From assembly GCF_001614315.2 (NCBI RefSeq), contig NZ_LVEG02000001.1, positions 124,001 to 188,000 of the forward strand: a stretch of DNA of 64,000 bases, in the 5' to 3' direction. The translations under genes and the position numbers were made by a program. How positions within the stretch are numbered: position 1 is the first letter of the stretch; each line of letters starts with the position of its first letter. Source of the DNA: Halofilum ochraceum (lineage in GTDB: Bacteria; Pseudomonadota; Gammaproteobacteria; XJ16; Halofilaceae). Below the pieces are notes generated by a model, which did not search any database, had not been told where the DNA came from, and saw nothing but the letters and a program-made list of their open reading frames with translations. Below, one piece after another: positions 1 to 8,079 of the stretch.

Positions 1-310
1 GGATCCCGTTGCCCGCCGTCATCCACTGCACGTCTCCGGGCCCGATGCGGCCGCCGGCACCGGTCGAGTCGAGATGCTCGACCTCGCCCTGGTAGACGAT
101 CGTCACGGTCTCGAAACCGCGATGCGGGTGCTCGCCCACGCCCCGCGGCTGTGCCGCCGGTTCGAACGCGTGTGGCCCGGCGTAGTCGAGCAGCAGGAAC
201 GGGCTCAGCCGCTCCACATCCCCGCTGTACGAGAACAGGGAACGGACGGGGAAACCGTCACCGACCCAGTGGCCGGCGGGGGTCTGCAGTACTTCGGCGA
301 TCTTTCTCAT
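1..310 (-). CDS. Pirin family protein (N-terminal part; runs off the window)
   Basis: The reverse strand from the ATG at 310 translates to an N-terminal pirin sequence ([20 protein letters not shown]). It continues through a first-cupin motif, [21 protein letters not shown], and [10 protein letters not shown], which are hallmark pirin segments carrying the metal-ligand histidines. About 103 residues are visible and the C-terminal half lies outside the window. Pirins are cupin-fold metal proteins, some with quercetinase activity and some transcription co-regulators. The gene is divergent from a LysR gene starting at 439. That is a common arrangement in which the LysR protein controls the pirin gene, so the shared 130-bp gap probably holds its operator (inferred). 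Family call is firm; substrate unknown. Confidence 0.9.
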   Translation of the reverse strand, partial: MRKIAEVLQTPAGHWVGDGFPVRSLFSYSGDVERLSPFLLLDYAGPHAFEPAAQPRGVGEHPHRGFETVTIVYQGEVEHLDSTGAGGRIGPGDVQWMTAGNGI

Positions 311-438
311 GACGACTGCTCCATGCGAGTGACTGTAGGCCGGTTCGACCTGTTGAGTGAAGTCTGGTAGTGCGGCGCGCTGCCGACTAGATGGTAGAGT
401 GGCAACGCAGCGTTCCACTGCTGGAACGGGGACGGGCC

Positions 439-1344
439 GTGCCGGATCTCAACGACCTCTACTACTTCGCCAAGGTGGTGGATCATCGCGGTTTTGCACC
501 GGCGAGCCGCGCGCTGGGCGAGCCGAAATCGAAGCTGAGCCGCCGGGTTGCGGCGCTCGAGGAGCGGCTGGGTGCCCGCCTGATCCAGCGCTCCACGCGC
601 TCGTTGGCGCTGACCGAAATCGGAGAGGCCTACTACCGCCACTGCAAGGCCATGCTGGTCGAGGCCGAGAGCGCCGAGGAAGTCGTCGAGCAGAGCCGGG
701 AAGAACCCTGCGGAACCGTGCGCATGGCCTGTCCGGTCGCCCTGCTGGAGACGCGCGTAGGCGACATGCTGGCGAGTTTCATGGCGGCGCATCCGCGCGT
801 CGCCGTCCACCTCGAGGCGACCGATCGACCGGTCGAACCGATCGCCGAGGGGATCGACCTTGCCATACGGGTGCGTCCGCCGCCGCTGGCCGACAGCGAG
901 CTGGTGATGCGCCCGCTATCGGACCGCGGCCAGTCCCTCGTCGCCGGTCCCGCGTTGCTGGAGCGTTTCCCGAAGCCGGAGGGGCCGGGCGATCTCGAGT
1001 CCCTGCCGAGCCTCGCGCTGGGACGCCCGCAGCACAAGTACCACTGGCACCTGGTGGGACCGGAAGGCCAGTCTGTCGATATCGAGCACCACCCCCGCTA
1101 CGTCACCCACAACATGACCGCCCTGCGGGCGGCGGCGGTGGGTGGTATCGGCGTCGTCCAGTTCCCGAACATGATGGTCGACACGGACCTGCGTGACGGG
1201 CGTCTGATTCGCGTCCTGCCAGAGTGGGCGCCACCGCGCGAGATCATCCATGTCGTGTTCCCGTCCCGGCGCGGTCTTCTGCCGTCCGTAAGGGCGTTGG
1301 TGGACTTTCTGGTGGATCGCTTCCAGGCGCTGCAGGAGGACTGA
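439..1344 (+). CDS. LysR-family transcriptional regulator (YhaJ-like group)
   Basis: About 301 residues with an N-terminal winged helix-turn-helix ([17 protein letters not shown] then [17 protein letters not shown]) and a LysR substrate-binding domain. The start is taken at GTG 439, because homologues begin with the [13 protein letters not shown] segment. An in-frame ATG at 391 would add 16 residues of unrelated sequence. A GGGGA-like ribosome site precedes the GTG. The sequence resembles the LysR group usually found next to pirin or quinone-responsive genes. It is divergent from the pirin gene and probably regulates it and itself. The inducer cannot be read from sequence. Confidence 0.88.
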   Translation: MPDLNDLYYFAKVVDHRGFAPASRALGEPKSKLSRRVAALEERLGARLIQRSTRSLALTEIGEAYYRHCKAMLVEAESAEEVVEQSREEPCGTVRMACPVALLETRVGDMLASFMAAHPRVAVHLEATDRPVEPIAEGIDLAIRVRPPPLADSELVMRPLSDRGQSLVAGPALLERFPKPEGPGDLESLPSLALGRPQHKYHWHLVGPEGQSVDIEHHPRYVTHNMTALRAAAVGGIGVVQFPNMMVDTDLRDGRLIRVLPEWAPPREIIHVVFPSRRGLLPSVRALVDFLVDRFQALQED

Positions 1345-1413
1345 GCGTGGGTTGCGGGCAAGGGCCCGCGACGTTTCACCCGGGACGCGTTACGCCGATC
1401 CCGGTGCCGTCTT

Positions 1414-2760
1414 TCATTCCGGGCGGGCGCCCGCGGTCGTCGGGCTATCGGTCGCCTGGCTATCGGTCGCGGGGCGACCGGGTTCGTCAGCCGGAGTCGC
1501 CGCCTCGTCGTGTTCCCCGTTCGTGGTCTCGGCGTGGGCCTCTTCGCCGTAATCGAAGTGCCGCGGATACAGCGGTGACAGTGTTGCGACGAACAGCCCG
1601 ATCGTCGAGAACAGGGCGAACGCGTGCGCATAACCGAGATGCGCGATGGCGAAACCGATCGCCGGGGCCCCCGCGGCCTGTCCGATCGCAATGGCGATGA
1701 AAGGCAGCACCGGGCCCATCGAGGGCCGACCGGGCGAGAGGTGGATGCCGGTGAGCAGGTAGAGCCCGCTGAGGCTCATATAGGCGACACCGAACACCAC
1801 GGCCGAGACGATGGCCAGGAACAATTGGCCAGGGCTGGCCGCCAGCAGCGCGAGGCTCGCCGATATCGTCACCAGCGCCAGGGCGTGTGTAATGGCTGGA
1901 CCATTGCGGTCGCTGAGGTCGCTGATGATCGCACCCGAGAGGCCGGCGATACCGACGGCCAACCACAGCCACGCCGTCTGGTCCGGGGGCATGTCGCTGA
2001 GGTTGACTACGAGGTCCGGCGCAAAGATCCAGTATCCCGATGCAATGAACCCCATCGAGAACGCGAACAGCGACAGCCGGATGAGCTGTGTCCACTGGAT
2101 GAGCCCGATCCGGGGCGGCGGTTCGGCATCAGCCGGTTGGACGCGTGATACCGACGGGATGAAATACCATGCAGCGAGGACCCCGATGCCTGCCAGGACC
2201 GCGAAGGACACGTAGGCGAGACGCCATGCGTTGGCCAGGAACAGCGCGGCCGGCACGGCGACGGCCACGCCGATACTGGTGCCGGCGTTCATCACGGCGG
2301 TCACCCGTCCATGCATCGAGCGCCTGACCGCGGCCTGCATGGCCGAGGTGAGCGCCGGCATCATCAAACCGGTGCATACGCCGCAGGCGGCAACGCCGAC
2401 ACCGAGCGCCAGCGCGGTCTCCGCCTGACTCATCAGGGCAAGCCCGCCGACGCCGAACCCGCCGGAAAGCACGGCTGCATTGCGCGCGCCGAGCCGAGAA
2501 GCGGCCAGCGGTGCGATCAACGTCGCGAAGACGAAACTGATAAAGGGGATCGCGCCGATGAGGCCGATCAGGTCCGCCCCGAGGCCGAGGTCGGATCGCA
2601 TCGGCGGGACGAACAGACCGAACGCGAAGCGCGCCAGGCCGTAGCTGATCGCAATCAGGCCGGCCCCGAGGATCGCGAAACCGATCGTCGAGAGCGTCTT
2701 CAGCCGCGAACCGGGTGGCCTGCGGTTTTCCGCCGGCGTGTTCAAGCGTCTGCCGGGCAT
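1414..2760 (-). CDS. MFS transporter (YbfB/YjiJ-like)
   Basis: A 448-residue polytopic membrane protein with about twelve hydrophobic segments. The first segment reads GFAILGAGLIAISYGLARFAFG. A typical intra-loop motif, SRLGARNAAVLSGG, follows helix 2. The C-terminal ~40 residues are a charged tail rich in Glu, Thr and Pro. The ARFAFG motif in helix 1 and overall length fit the YbfB/YjiJ subgroup of the major facilitator superfamily. Its start overlaps the end of the upstream tetR gene by 19 bp, so the two are cotranscribed and the TetR protein probably represses its own exporter. The exported compound is unknown. Confidence 0.85.
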   Translation of the reverse strand: MPGRRLNTPAENRRPPGSRLKTLSTIGFAILGAGLIAISYGLARFAFGLFVPPMRSDLGLGADLIGLIGAIPFISFVFATLIAPLAASRLGARNAAVLSGGFGVGGLALMSQAETALALGVGVAACGVCTGLMMPALTSAMQAAVRRSMHGRVTAVMNAGTSIGVAVAVPAALFLANAWRLAYVSFAVLAGIGVLAAWYFIPSVSRVQPADAEPPPRIGLIQWTQLIRLSLFAFSMGFIASGYWIFAPDLVVNLSDMPPDQTAWLWLAVGIAGLSGAIISDLSDRNGPAITHALALVTISASLALLAASPGQLFLAIVSAVVFGVAYMSLSGLYLLTGIHLSPGRPSMGPVLPFIAIAIGQAAGAPAIGFAIAHLGYAHAFALFSTIGLFVATLSPLYPRHFDYGEEAHAETTNGEHDEAATPADEPGRPATDSQATDSPTTAGARPE

Positions 2761-3308
2761 TCGCGGGGACGGACATGATCGAGCAGGGTGTGCACGTGCC
2801 GAATGGCGTGGTCGGAACCGAATACGGGCACCAGCGCGTTGGCACCCTCGAAAATCATCAGGAGCTGCTCACTCATGTCGGTGTCGTGCGTGCCGGTGTC
2901 GGTCTCGACGGCTTCGGCAATCAGGGTCAGTAATCGGTGCTTCAGCCGCCGCCCGAGCGCGGCTATGGCCGGGTTGTGGCTCTCGTACTCGCCGATGGCC
3001 TTGATGACGATGCATCCATGCGTCGAGGATTCGGACAGCCAGCTGCAGTGCCGTTCGGCCAGCGCCTGAATCGCGTTGCCGGGTCCGGACTGCGCCATGG
3101 CATCGCGGAGATCGTCCATGTAGCGGCTGTAGCGGCGCTCGAGCACGGCCTCGATCAGGGCGTCCTTGGAGCCGAAGTGGTTGTACAGCGTCATGCGGAC
3201 GACACCCGCCTCCGATGCCAGCCGATCGATGCCGGTGGCGTGGAAACCTTCGTGGTAGAAGAGGTGTTCGGCGGTATCCAGGACCGCATCACGTTTCGAG
3301 GGACGCAT
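2742..3308 (-). CDS. TetR-family transcriptional repressor
   Basis: 188 residues. The N-terminal helix-turn-helix reads RDAVLDTAEHLFYHEGFHATG, then VVRMTLYNHFGSKDALIEAVL, which is canonical TetR. The C-terminal ligand domain includes a short Cys-containing stretch (THGCIVIKA). It heads an operon with the MFS gene, overlapping it by 19 bp. Fourteen bases upstream of its ATG lies an AT-rich imperfect palindrome (3322-3342). That element closely resembles elements in front of the SBP56 cluster and the MetF/MetV operon (see findings). I infer autoregulation and possibly control of those operons; the ligand is unknown. Confidence 0.88.
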   Translation of the reverse strand: MRPSKRDAVLDTAEHLFYHEGFHATGIDRLASEAGVVRMTLYNHFGSKDALIEAVLERRYSRYMDDLRDAMAQSGPGNAIQALAERHCSWLSESSTHGCIVIKAIGEYESHNPAIAALGRRLKHRLLTLIAEAVETDTGTHDTDMSEQLLMIFEGANALVPVFGSDHAIRHVHTLLDHVRPRECPADA

Positions 3309-3321
3309 CGCTGTTCCAAAC

Positions 3322-3342
3322 TATAATGATCAGTATAATCAT
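3322..3342 (-). promoter_or_regulatory. Candidate TetR operator / promoter (copy 1 of 3)
   Basis: The plus strand reads TATAATGATCAGTATAATCA, an AT-rich imperfect palindrome centred on TGATCA with ATGAT and ATCAT arms. It sits immediately upstream of tetR, where an autoregulatory operator is expected, and overlaps possible -10 sequences on the minus strand (TATACT). It matches the element at 10125-10145 at 16 of 21 positions, in the same orientation relative to the gene. Confidence 0.6.
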
Positions 3343-3491
3343 TTTGGCCGCACGGACTCGCCAGTACAAGTCCTTTCGCGGGTGCGGGGACCGCACATCA
3401 CCCGGTTGCTTTTCGTGACCGGTTCGATTCGCGCCATGTCCGTGAGCACTGTACAAAGACCCTCCGATCGCAAGCCAGGATACTCCCTGCA

Positions 3492-4208
3492 ATGGATACA
3501 GTGACCATCCCGTCGCGGTTCAAAGGGCCGCCGAAAAGCGCCAATGGCGGCTACGTCTGTGGATTGATGGCCCGGCGGATCAAGGGCGACGTGGCAGCCA
3601 GCCTGAAGATACCCCCGCCGCTCGATACGCCGATCGCACTGACCGAATCCGGGGGCACGGTGGAAATGCACCTGGACGACCGCCTGGTGGGCCGGGCGCA
3701 GGCCGCGGAGCTCGACCTCGAGGTGCCAGCCATGCCAGCGCCACTGCGCCTCGGCGGTGATCCGGTCGATGCCCCCGGACGCCCGGTGAAGTTCGCCCCG
3801 TTCTCCACCTGTTTCGTCTGCGGCAAGGACCGTCAGCATCCGGACGGCCTGTGTATCCATCCGCAACAGGTCGAGGGGCACGAGGGCATGGTCGCGGCCC
3901 CCTGGAGACTGCACGAAGGGCTGGGAGACGCGCACGGCCGCGTGGCAACGGAATTCCTGTGGGCGGCACTCGACTGCCCCGGTTACTTCGCCTGTGCCCC
4001 GGGCGAGGCCGCATTGCTGGCCAGACTGACGGTAAGCATCGGCGCTCCCCTTCGGGCGGAGGGCGAGGCCACGGTGCTCGGCTGGGACCTGAGCGGGGCA
4101 GGGCGGAAACGCAGGTGCGGGACGGCGATATTCGCGCCCGATGGCTCGCTGGTGGCCAGGGCCGAAGGACTCTGGGTCGTGGTGGACCCGTCCTCGATCA
4201 CCGCCTGA
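3492..4208 (+). CDS. Hotdog-fold thioesterase-like protein, function unknown
   Basis: A 238-residue soluble protein with no signal peptide. The N-terminus (FKGPPKSANGGYVCGLMARRI) resembles the NGGY/GGW helix of double-hotdog acyl-CoA thioesterase-like proteins. A central Cys motif, FSTCFVCGKDRQHPDGL, is shared by a family of uncharacterised hotdog proteins. The C-terminal half would form the second hotdog (DCPGYFACAPGEAALLARLTV). It is a lone plus-strand gene between the tetR-MFS operon and the acyl-CoA ligase, which points loosely to acyl-CoA chemistry. The fold call rests on recalled motifs only. Confidence 0.55.
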   Translation: MDTVTIPSRFKGPPKSANGGYVCGLMARRIKGDVAASLKIPPPLDTPIALTESGGTVEMHLDDRLVGRAQAAELDLEVPAMPAPLRLGGDPVDAPGRPVKFAPFSTCFVCGKDRQHPDGLCIHPQQVEGHEGMVAAPWRLHEGLGDAHGRVATEFLWAALDCPGYFACAPGEAALLARLTVSIGAPLRAEGEATVLGWDLSGAGRKRRCGTAIFAPDGSLVARAEGLWVVVDPSSITA

Positions 4209-4253
4209 GGCCGGCGGCCCCGGGAATACCGCAGGCAGCGGTCCCGATAATCA

Positions 4254-4299
4254 GGGGCCCCGCGGGGCCCCGGGGGCCTGTCCGAGGACCCGGGACAGG
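4254..4299. terminator. Back-to-back GC-rich hairpins between convergent genes
   Basis: A perfect self-complementary stretch GGGGCCCCGCGGGGCCCC (4254-4271) is followed by a CCTGTCC/GGACAGG stem (4277-4299). Both lie between the convergent ends of the hotdog gene (4208) and the acyl-CoA ligase gene (4303). There is no T-run on either strand, so this may be a bidirectional transcription barrier or a REP remnant. The preceding TCCCGATAATCAG (4242-4254) recurs beside a REP at 27536. Confidence 0.45.
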
Positions 4300-4302
4300 C
4301 TC

Positions 4303-5940
4303 CTAGCCGCCCACCCGCTTGCGGAGCTCGTTCTTCTGGATCTTGCCGGTCGCTGTTCGCGGGATGGCCTCGAAGACGAACCGGCGCGGGATCTTGTACC
4401 CGGCGAGATTGCTCCGGCAGTGCTTCTCGAGGTCCTCGTCCGAGGCCGTCTGGCCCTGGACCAGCTCGATGAAGGCGCACGGCGTCTCGCCCCACTTTTC
4501 GTGCGGCATGGCCACGACGGCGACGACGGCCACGGACGGATGCTTGTACAGGGCGTCCTCGATCTCGATCGATGAGATGTTCTCACCGCCCGAGATGATG
4601 ATGTCCTTGGATCGATCCTTCAGCTGGATATAGCCATCCGGATGTACCACCCCCAGATCGCCCGAGTGGAACCAGCCACCGGCAAACGCCTTTTCGGTCG
4701 CTTCGCGATTGCGGAAATAGCCTTTCATCACGACGTTGCCGCGGAACATTACTTCGCCGAGCGTTTCGCCGTCGTGGGGGACCGCCTCCATGGTCTCGGG
4801 ATCCATCACCTCGAGCCGCTCCAGCGGGGTATAGCGTACGCCCTGCCGGGCCTTGCGTGCGGTGCGGGCCTCCTGATCAAGGGCGTCCCACTCGGTCTTC
4901 CATTCGTTCACGACGGCCGGACCATAGGTCTCGGTCAGGCCGTACAACTGTGTGACATTGAACCCGGCCGTCTCCATCTCGGACAGCACCTTTTCCGGCG
5001 GCGGCGCGGCCGCGGTGAAGAACTCCACCGTGTGATCCAATTCACGCCGCACCTCGGGCTCCGTTGAGACCAGCAGGGACATCACGGGGGGCGCGCCGCA
5101 GAGGTGCGTAACCCCGTGTTCAGCGAGCGCATTCCAGATCGGCTCGGAGCGCACCTGACGCAGACAGACGTGCGTGCCGAAGACCACCGACATCGTCCAG
5201 GGGAAACACCACCCGTTGCAGTGGAACATCGGGAGGGTCCAGAGATACGTCGCGTGTCTCGGCATGTTGGCGATCAGGGCATTGCCCTGGGCGAGCAGAT
5301 ACGCACCCCGATGATGGGATACCACCCCTTTGGGATTGCCGGTGGTTCCGGACGTGTAGCCGATCGAGATCGCGTCCCATTCATCCTCGGGCATCAGCCA
5401 TTCGTAATCGGGGTCGCCCTGCGCCAGGAAGGACTCGTAGTCGATCTCGTCCGAGAGGCCCTGGTATTCACCGGAGGATTGCGGATCCTTGTATACGACG
5501 AGCAGGGGATCGACCTCGGTCAGCTCGAGCGCTTCCCGGGCCAGAGGCATCCATTCGCTATCGACGATCAGGATGCGTGAGCCTGCATGGTCGAGCTGGA
5601 ACGCGATGGTGTTCGCATCCAGTCGCGTGTTGATCGCATGCAGGACCGCCCCGCACATCGGGACGCCGTGGTGCGCCTCCAGCATCGGCGGAACGTTCGG
5701 CAGTAATGCCGAGACCGTGTCCCCGCCGCCCATGCCCTGGCCGGCGAGCGCCGATCCGAGGCGGCGGGAGCGACGGTAGAACTCGCTGTACGTGTAACGC
5801 TGTGACCCGTGGATGATGGCCACATGCTCCGGCATGACGCTGGCCGCGCGCTCCAGGAAGGTGAGCGGTGTGAGCGGCTGGAAATTGGCCGGATTGCGAT
5901 CCAGGTCGGTATTGAATGGGTTGGTCATGATATCGCTCAT
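4303..5940 (-). CDS. Acyl-CoA synthetase (AMP-forming), short/medium-chain AAE-like
   Basis: 545 residues from the ATG at 5940 (MSDIMTNPF). A longer frame to 5967 would run into the upstream gene. Adenylate-forming enzyme signatures are complete: P-loop YTSGTTGNPKGVVSHH, aromatic motif QLYGLTETYG, GWFHSGDLG, KDRSKDIIISGGENIS, and the C-terminal catalytic lysine in PRTATGKIQK. The opening segment PLTPLTFLERAASVMPEHVA and IHGSQRYTYSEFYRR match the acyl-activating group that includes plant AAE proteins and bacterial short/medium-chain ligases. It lies 11 bp downstream of the crotonase-fold gene and is presumably cotranscribed. The acid substrate is unknown; a methylmercaptopropionate (DmdB-like) role is only a guess from the SBP56 neighbour. 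Confidence 0.85.
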   Translation of the reverse strand: MSDIMTNPFNTDLDRNPANFQPLTPLTFLERAASVMPEHVAIIHGSQRYTYSEFYRRSRRLGSALAGQGMGGGDTVSALLPNVPPMLEAHHGVPMCGAVLHAINTRLDANTIAFQLDHAGSRILIVDSEWMPLAREALELTEVDPLLVVYKDPQSSGEYQGLSDEIDYESFLAQGDPDYEWLMPEDEWDAISIGYTSGTTGNPKGVVSHHRGAYLLAQGNALIANMPRHATYLWTLPMFHCNGWCFPWTMSVVFGTHVCLRQVRSEPIWNALAEHGVTHLCGAPPVMSLLVSTEPEVRRELDHTVEFFTAAAPPPEKVLSEMETAGFNVTQLYGLTETYGPAVVNEWKTEWDALDQEARTARKARQGVRYTPLERLEVMDPETMEAVPHDGETLGEVMFRGNVVMKGYFRNREATEKAFAGGWFHSGDLGVVHPDGYIQLKDRSKDIIISGGENISSIEIEDALYKHPSVAVVAVVAMPHEKWGETPCAFIELVQGQTASDEDLEKHCRSNLAGYKIPRRFVFEAIPRTATGKIQKNELRKRVGG

Positions 5941-5951
5941 CCGGTCCGGGG

Positions 5952-6770
5952 CTACTGGTCCGACCACTGCGGCGCACGCTTTTCGATGAAGGCGTTGATC
6001 CCTTCCTCGGCGTCACGCTTGAGCATGTTTTCGACCATGATGTTGGACGTGTATTCGTAAGCATCGGCAAGCGGCATCTCGCGCTGGCGGTAGAACGCCT
6101 TCTTGCCCGTCTCCAGGGTCATAGTCGATTTCGAGGCCACCTTCCGCGCGATCCCGGTGGTGTATTCGGTGAGCTCCTCTTCGCCCACGACCCGGTTGAC
6201 CAGCCCGATCTGCGCGGCATGTTCCGCCGAGACCAGATCGCCGGTCAGGAGCATTTCCATGGCGAACTTGTTCTCGACATTGCGCGAGAGCGCGACCATC
6301 GGTGTGGAGCAGAACAGCCCGATATTGACGCCGGGCGTGGCGAGACGGGCGGCGGGCGAGGCATAGGCGAGATCGCAGCTGGCGACCAACTGGCAGCCGG
6401 CCGCCGTGGCGACGCCGGCGACTTCCGCGATCACCGGCTTCGGGTTGTTCACGATTGCCTGCATGACGCCGGAGCAGTGGGCCATCGTCTCGGCGAAGAA
6501 GGCCCGGCCGCGATCCGGTGCCTCGCGTGCCCGCGTCATCTCCTTGAGGTCGTGACCGGCGCAGAACGCGGGACCGGTCGCGGCGAGCACGATCACCCGG
6601 ACCGCTGGCTCGGCAGCGGCCTGATCGAGGGCCGTACGCAATCGACCCAGCATCTCGAGGGACAGGGCGTTGCGGCGTTTTTCGTCATTGAGCGTGAGGC
6701 GCAGAATGCCTTCATTGCTCTGCTCCCACACGAGGATGTCATTGGATTCGGCGAGTTGTTCAGACTGCAT
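5952..6770 (-). CDS. Crotonase-fold (ECHDC3-like) protein lacking both catalytic glutamates
   Basis: 272 residues with a complete crotonase fold, including the oxyanion-hole segment FCAGHDLKEM (69-78) and AGVATAAGCQLVASCDLAYA (118-137). In classical enoyl-CoA hydratase the two catalytic glutamates lie in GGGCE and PE. Here the corresponding positions are Gln127 (AAGCQL) and Gly147 (TPGVNIG). The NIGLFCSTPMVALSR segment matches the ECHDC3 group. It is therefore unlikely to hydrate enoyl-CoA by the standard mechanism; it may bind or isomerise acyl-CoA. Gene order is rhodanese, 84-bp gap, this gene, acyl-CoA ligase, all on the minus strand. Confidence 0.85.
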   Translation of the reverse strand: MQSEQLAESNDILVWEQSNEGILRLTLNDEKRRNALSLEMLGRLRTALDQAAAEPAVRVIVLAATGPAFCAGHDLKEMTRAREAPDRGRAFFAETMAHCSGVMQAIVNNPKPVIAEVAGVATAAGCQLVASCDLAYASPAARLATPGVNIGLFCSTPMVALSRNVENKFAMEMLLTGDLVSAEHAAQIGLVNRVVGEEELTEYTTGIARKVASKSTMTLETGKKAFYRQREMPLADAYEYTSNIMVENMLKRDAEEGINAFIEKRAPQWSDQ

Positions 6771-6854
6771 GACGATGCCCTTCGGTTAAGATGATGCCAC
6801 CGGGACCGGAACCGCTGCGTTTACCGCGGCCGGCCGCCGCCTGCATGTCGGGTT

Positions 6855-7253
6855 CTACGACAACTGTTCCACCGGCCCGCCGGCCTTGACCCAGGCGCCA
6901 AAGCCGCCCTCGATATGGGCGACGGGGCCGAGGCCCATTTCCTGCGCGGTCCGGGCCGCCAGGGCCGAGCGCTTGGCGCTGGCACAGTAGAAAACGTAGG
7001 TCTTGTCCTGGTCGAAAACGGCCTTTTGCTCCGGGTTATCGGAATCGATCCAGAATTCCAGCATACCGCGGGGACAGGCGACCGCGCCGGGGATCTTGCC
7101 CATGCGACGCAGTTCCCCGGACTCCCGCAGATCGATCAGCACATGATCGTCGCTGTCGACCAGGGCCATTGCCTGATCGACGGGAATGGTCTCGATCCGC
7201 GCGTTTGCCTCGGCCAGAAGCTCGTTCACGCCCTTCGTAATCGTCTGCGCCAT
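6855..7253 (-). CDS. Single-domain rhodanese-like sulfurtransferase
   Basis: 132 residues from ATG 7253, preceded by a GGGGA ribosome site; a TTG two codons upstream is possible. One rhodanese domain: VLIDLRESGELRRMGKIPGAV (38-58), then the active-site loop YCASAKRSA with Cys90, then GFGAWVKAGGPV. The catalytic cysteine that carries persulfide is present. The upstream CoA-binding gene stops at 7256, just before this start, so translation is coupled. It probably transfers sulfane sulfur; in this cluster it could handle sulfide or persulfide released by the SBP56 enzyme (inferred from context). Confidence 0.9.
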   Translation of the reverse strand: MAQTITKGVNELLAEANARIETIPVDQAMALVDSDDHVLIDLRESGELRRMGKIPGAVACPRGMLEFWIDSDNPEQKAVFDQDKTYVFYCASAKRSALAARTAQEMGLGPVAHIEGGFGAWVKAGGPVEQLS

Positions 7254-7255
7254 GG

Positions 7256-7714
7256 TCAAATCCCCAGATGCAGCTTCGGTTTCCAGAAAGGACGGAACAG
7301 CTCGATCTTCGGGCAGCGGTCCATCACTACCTTCAGCCCGGCATCCTCGGCGATGCGCGCGGCCTCGTCATTGCGAACCCCGATCTGGCCCCAGAGGACC
7401 TTCGCGCCGATCTCTACCGCCTCGCGGGCAATCGCCGGGAGTTCTTCCGGCGCGCGGAACACCTCCACCATGTCGACCGGTCGGTCGATCGCTTTGAGAG
7501 ACGGGTATACCTTGAGTCCGCGGATCTCGGTGATGTCGGGCCGCGGATTCACCGGGATCATGTCGTAGCCGGTTTCGCTCAGTACCCGCAACACGCCGTA
7601 ACTGAACTTGGTCTTATCGGGGCTGGCGCCCACCATCGCGATCGTCTTGACCGACTTCAGGATCTCCTGGAGGTATTCCTCGGAATACCCGTCGTCATGA
7701 TTCGTGTATGTCAT
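7256..7714 (-). CDS. CoA-binding domain protein (YccU-like), copy A
   Basis: 152 residues from ATG 7714 (MTYTNHDDGYSEEY). A Rossmann-type CoA-binding domain (CoA_binding_2): KTIAMVGASPDKTKFSYGVL, GYDMIPVNPRP, PVDMVEVFRAPEELP, VLWGQIGVRNDEAARIAEDAG and a conserved MDRCPKIE Cys near the end. Its ATG overlaps the ferredoxin stop by 4 bp (ATGA), so it is translationally coupled. A paralogue lies on the other side of the SBP56 gene (9511-10023). YccU-like proteins bind CoA or acyl-CoA, but their physiological role is not settled. Confidence 0.9.
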   Translation of the reverse strand: MTYTNHDDGYSEEYLQEILKSVKTIAMVGASPDKTKFSYGVLRVLSETGYDMIPVNPRPDITEIRGLKVYPSLKAIDRPVDMVEVFRAPEELPAIAREAVEIGAKVLWGQIGVRNDEAARIAEDAGLKVVMDRCPKIELFRPFWKPKLHLGI

Positions 7715-8079
7715 TCGTCCTTCTCCTGCGGCGTGGCGATGTCGGCCTTGAGTTCGTGCGACGCGAGCGGATCCAGGAAGGGGTTGCGATAGAGCCGGTA
7801 GTGACTCTCGACCCCGATCTCCAGGGTGCAATCCGACTGCGGCCGCGCGACGCAGAGCACCACGTAGCCATCGTTGATCTGCCGGTTGTTGAGCGCGACC
7901 TGGGCCCGCTGATCCACCTCGCCGTCCACCAGTCGGGCCGCGCAGGTGATACACCCCCCGTAGCGGCAGCCATAGGGCAGATCGACTCCCTGCTCGCGCA
8001 GGGAGTCCAGCAGGGGCCTGCGGTCATCGACCCTGAAGGTCGCGCCGCCGCGGTTGGCCAGGGTAATGGTGTACATCAT
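7711..8079 (-). CDS. Plant-type [2Fe-2S] ferredoxin
   Basis: 122 residues from ATG 8079. The [2Fe-2S] ligands are visible: CRYGGCITCA (Cys38, Cys43, Cys46) and a fourth in VVLCVARP (Cys76). This is the CxxxxCxxC...C pattern of plant/vertebrate-type ferredoxins. A C-terminal extension of ~45 residues (SHYRLYRNPF onward) goes beyond the usual domain. The start overlaps the SBP56 stop by 4 bp (ATGA), and its own stop overlaps the next gene by 4 bp, so the three are tightly coupled. It presumably accepts or donates electrons for a redox step in this cluster; the partner is unknown. Confidence 0.9.
   Translation of the reverse strand: MMYTITLANRGGATFRVDDRRPLLDSLREQGVDLPYGCRYGGCITCAARLVDGEVDQRAQVALNNRQINDGYVVLCVARPQSDCTLEIGVESHYRLYRNPFLDPLASHELKADIATPQEKDE

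Noticed and set aside
5952-6770. Calling the crotonase gene dmdD and the ligase dmdB of DMSP demethylation
   Set aside because: Both catalytic glutamates are missing, and the ligase start resembles the AAE group rather than the DmdB sequences I recall. The SBP56 neighbour alone does not prove this pathway.
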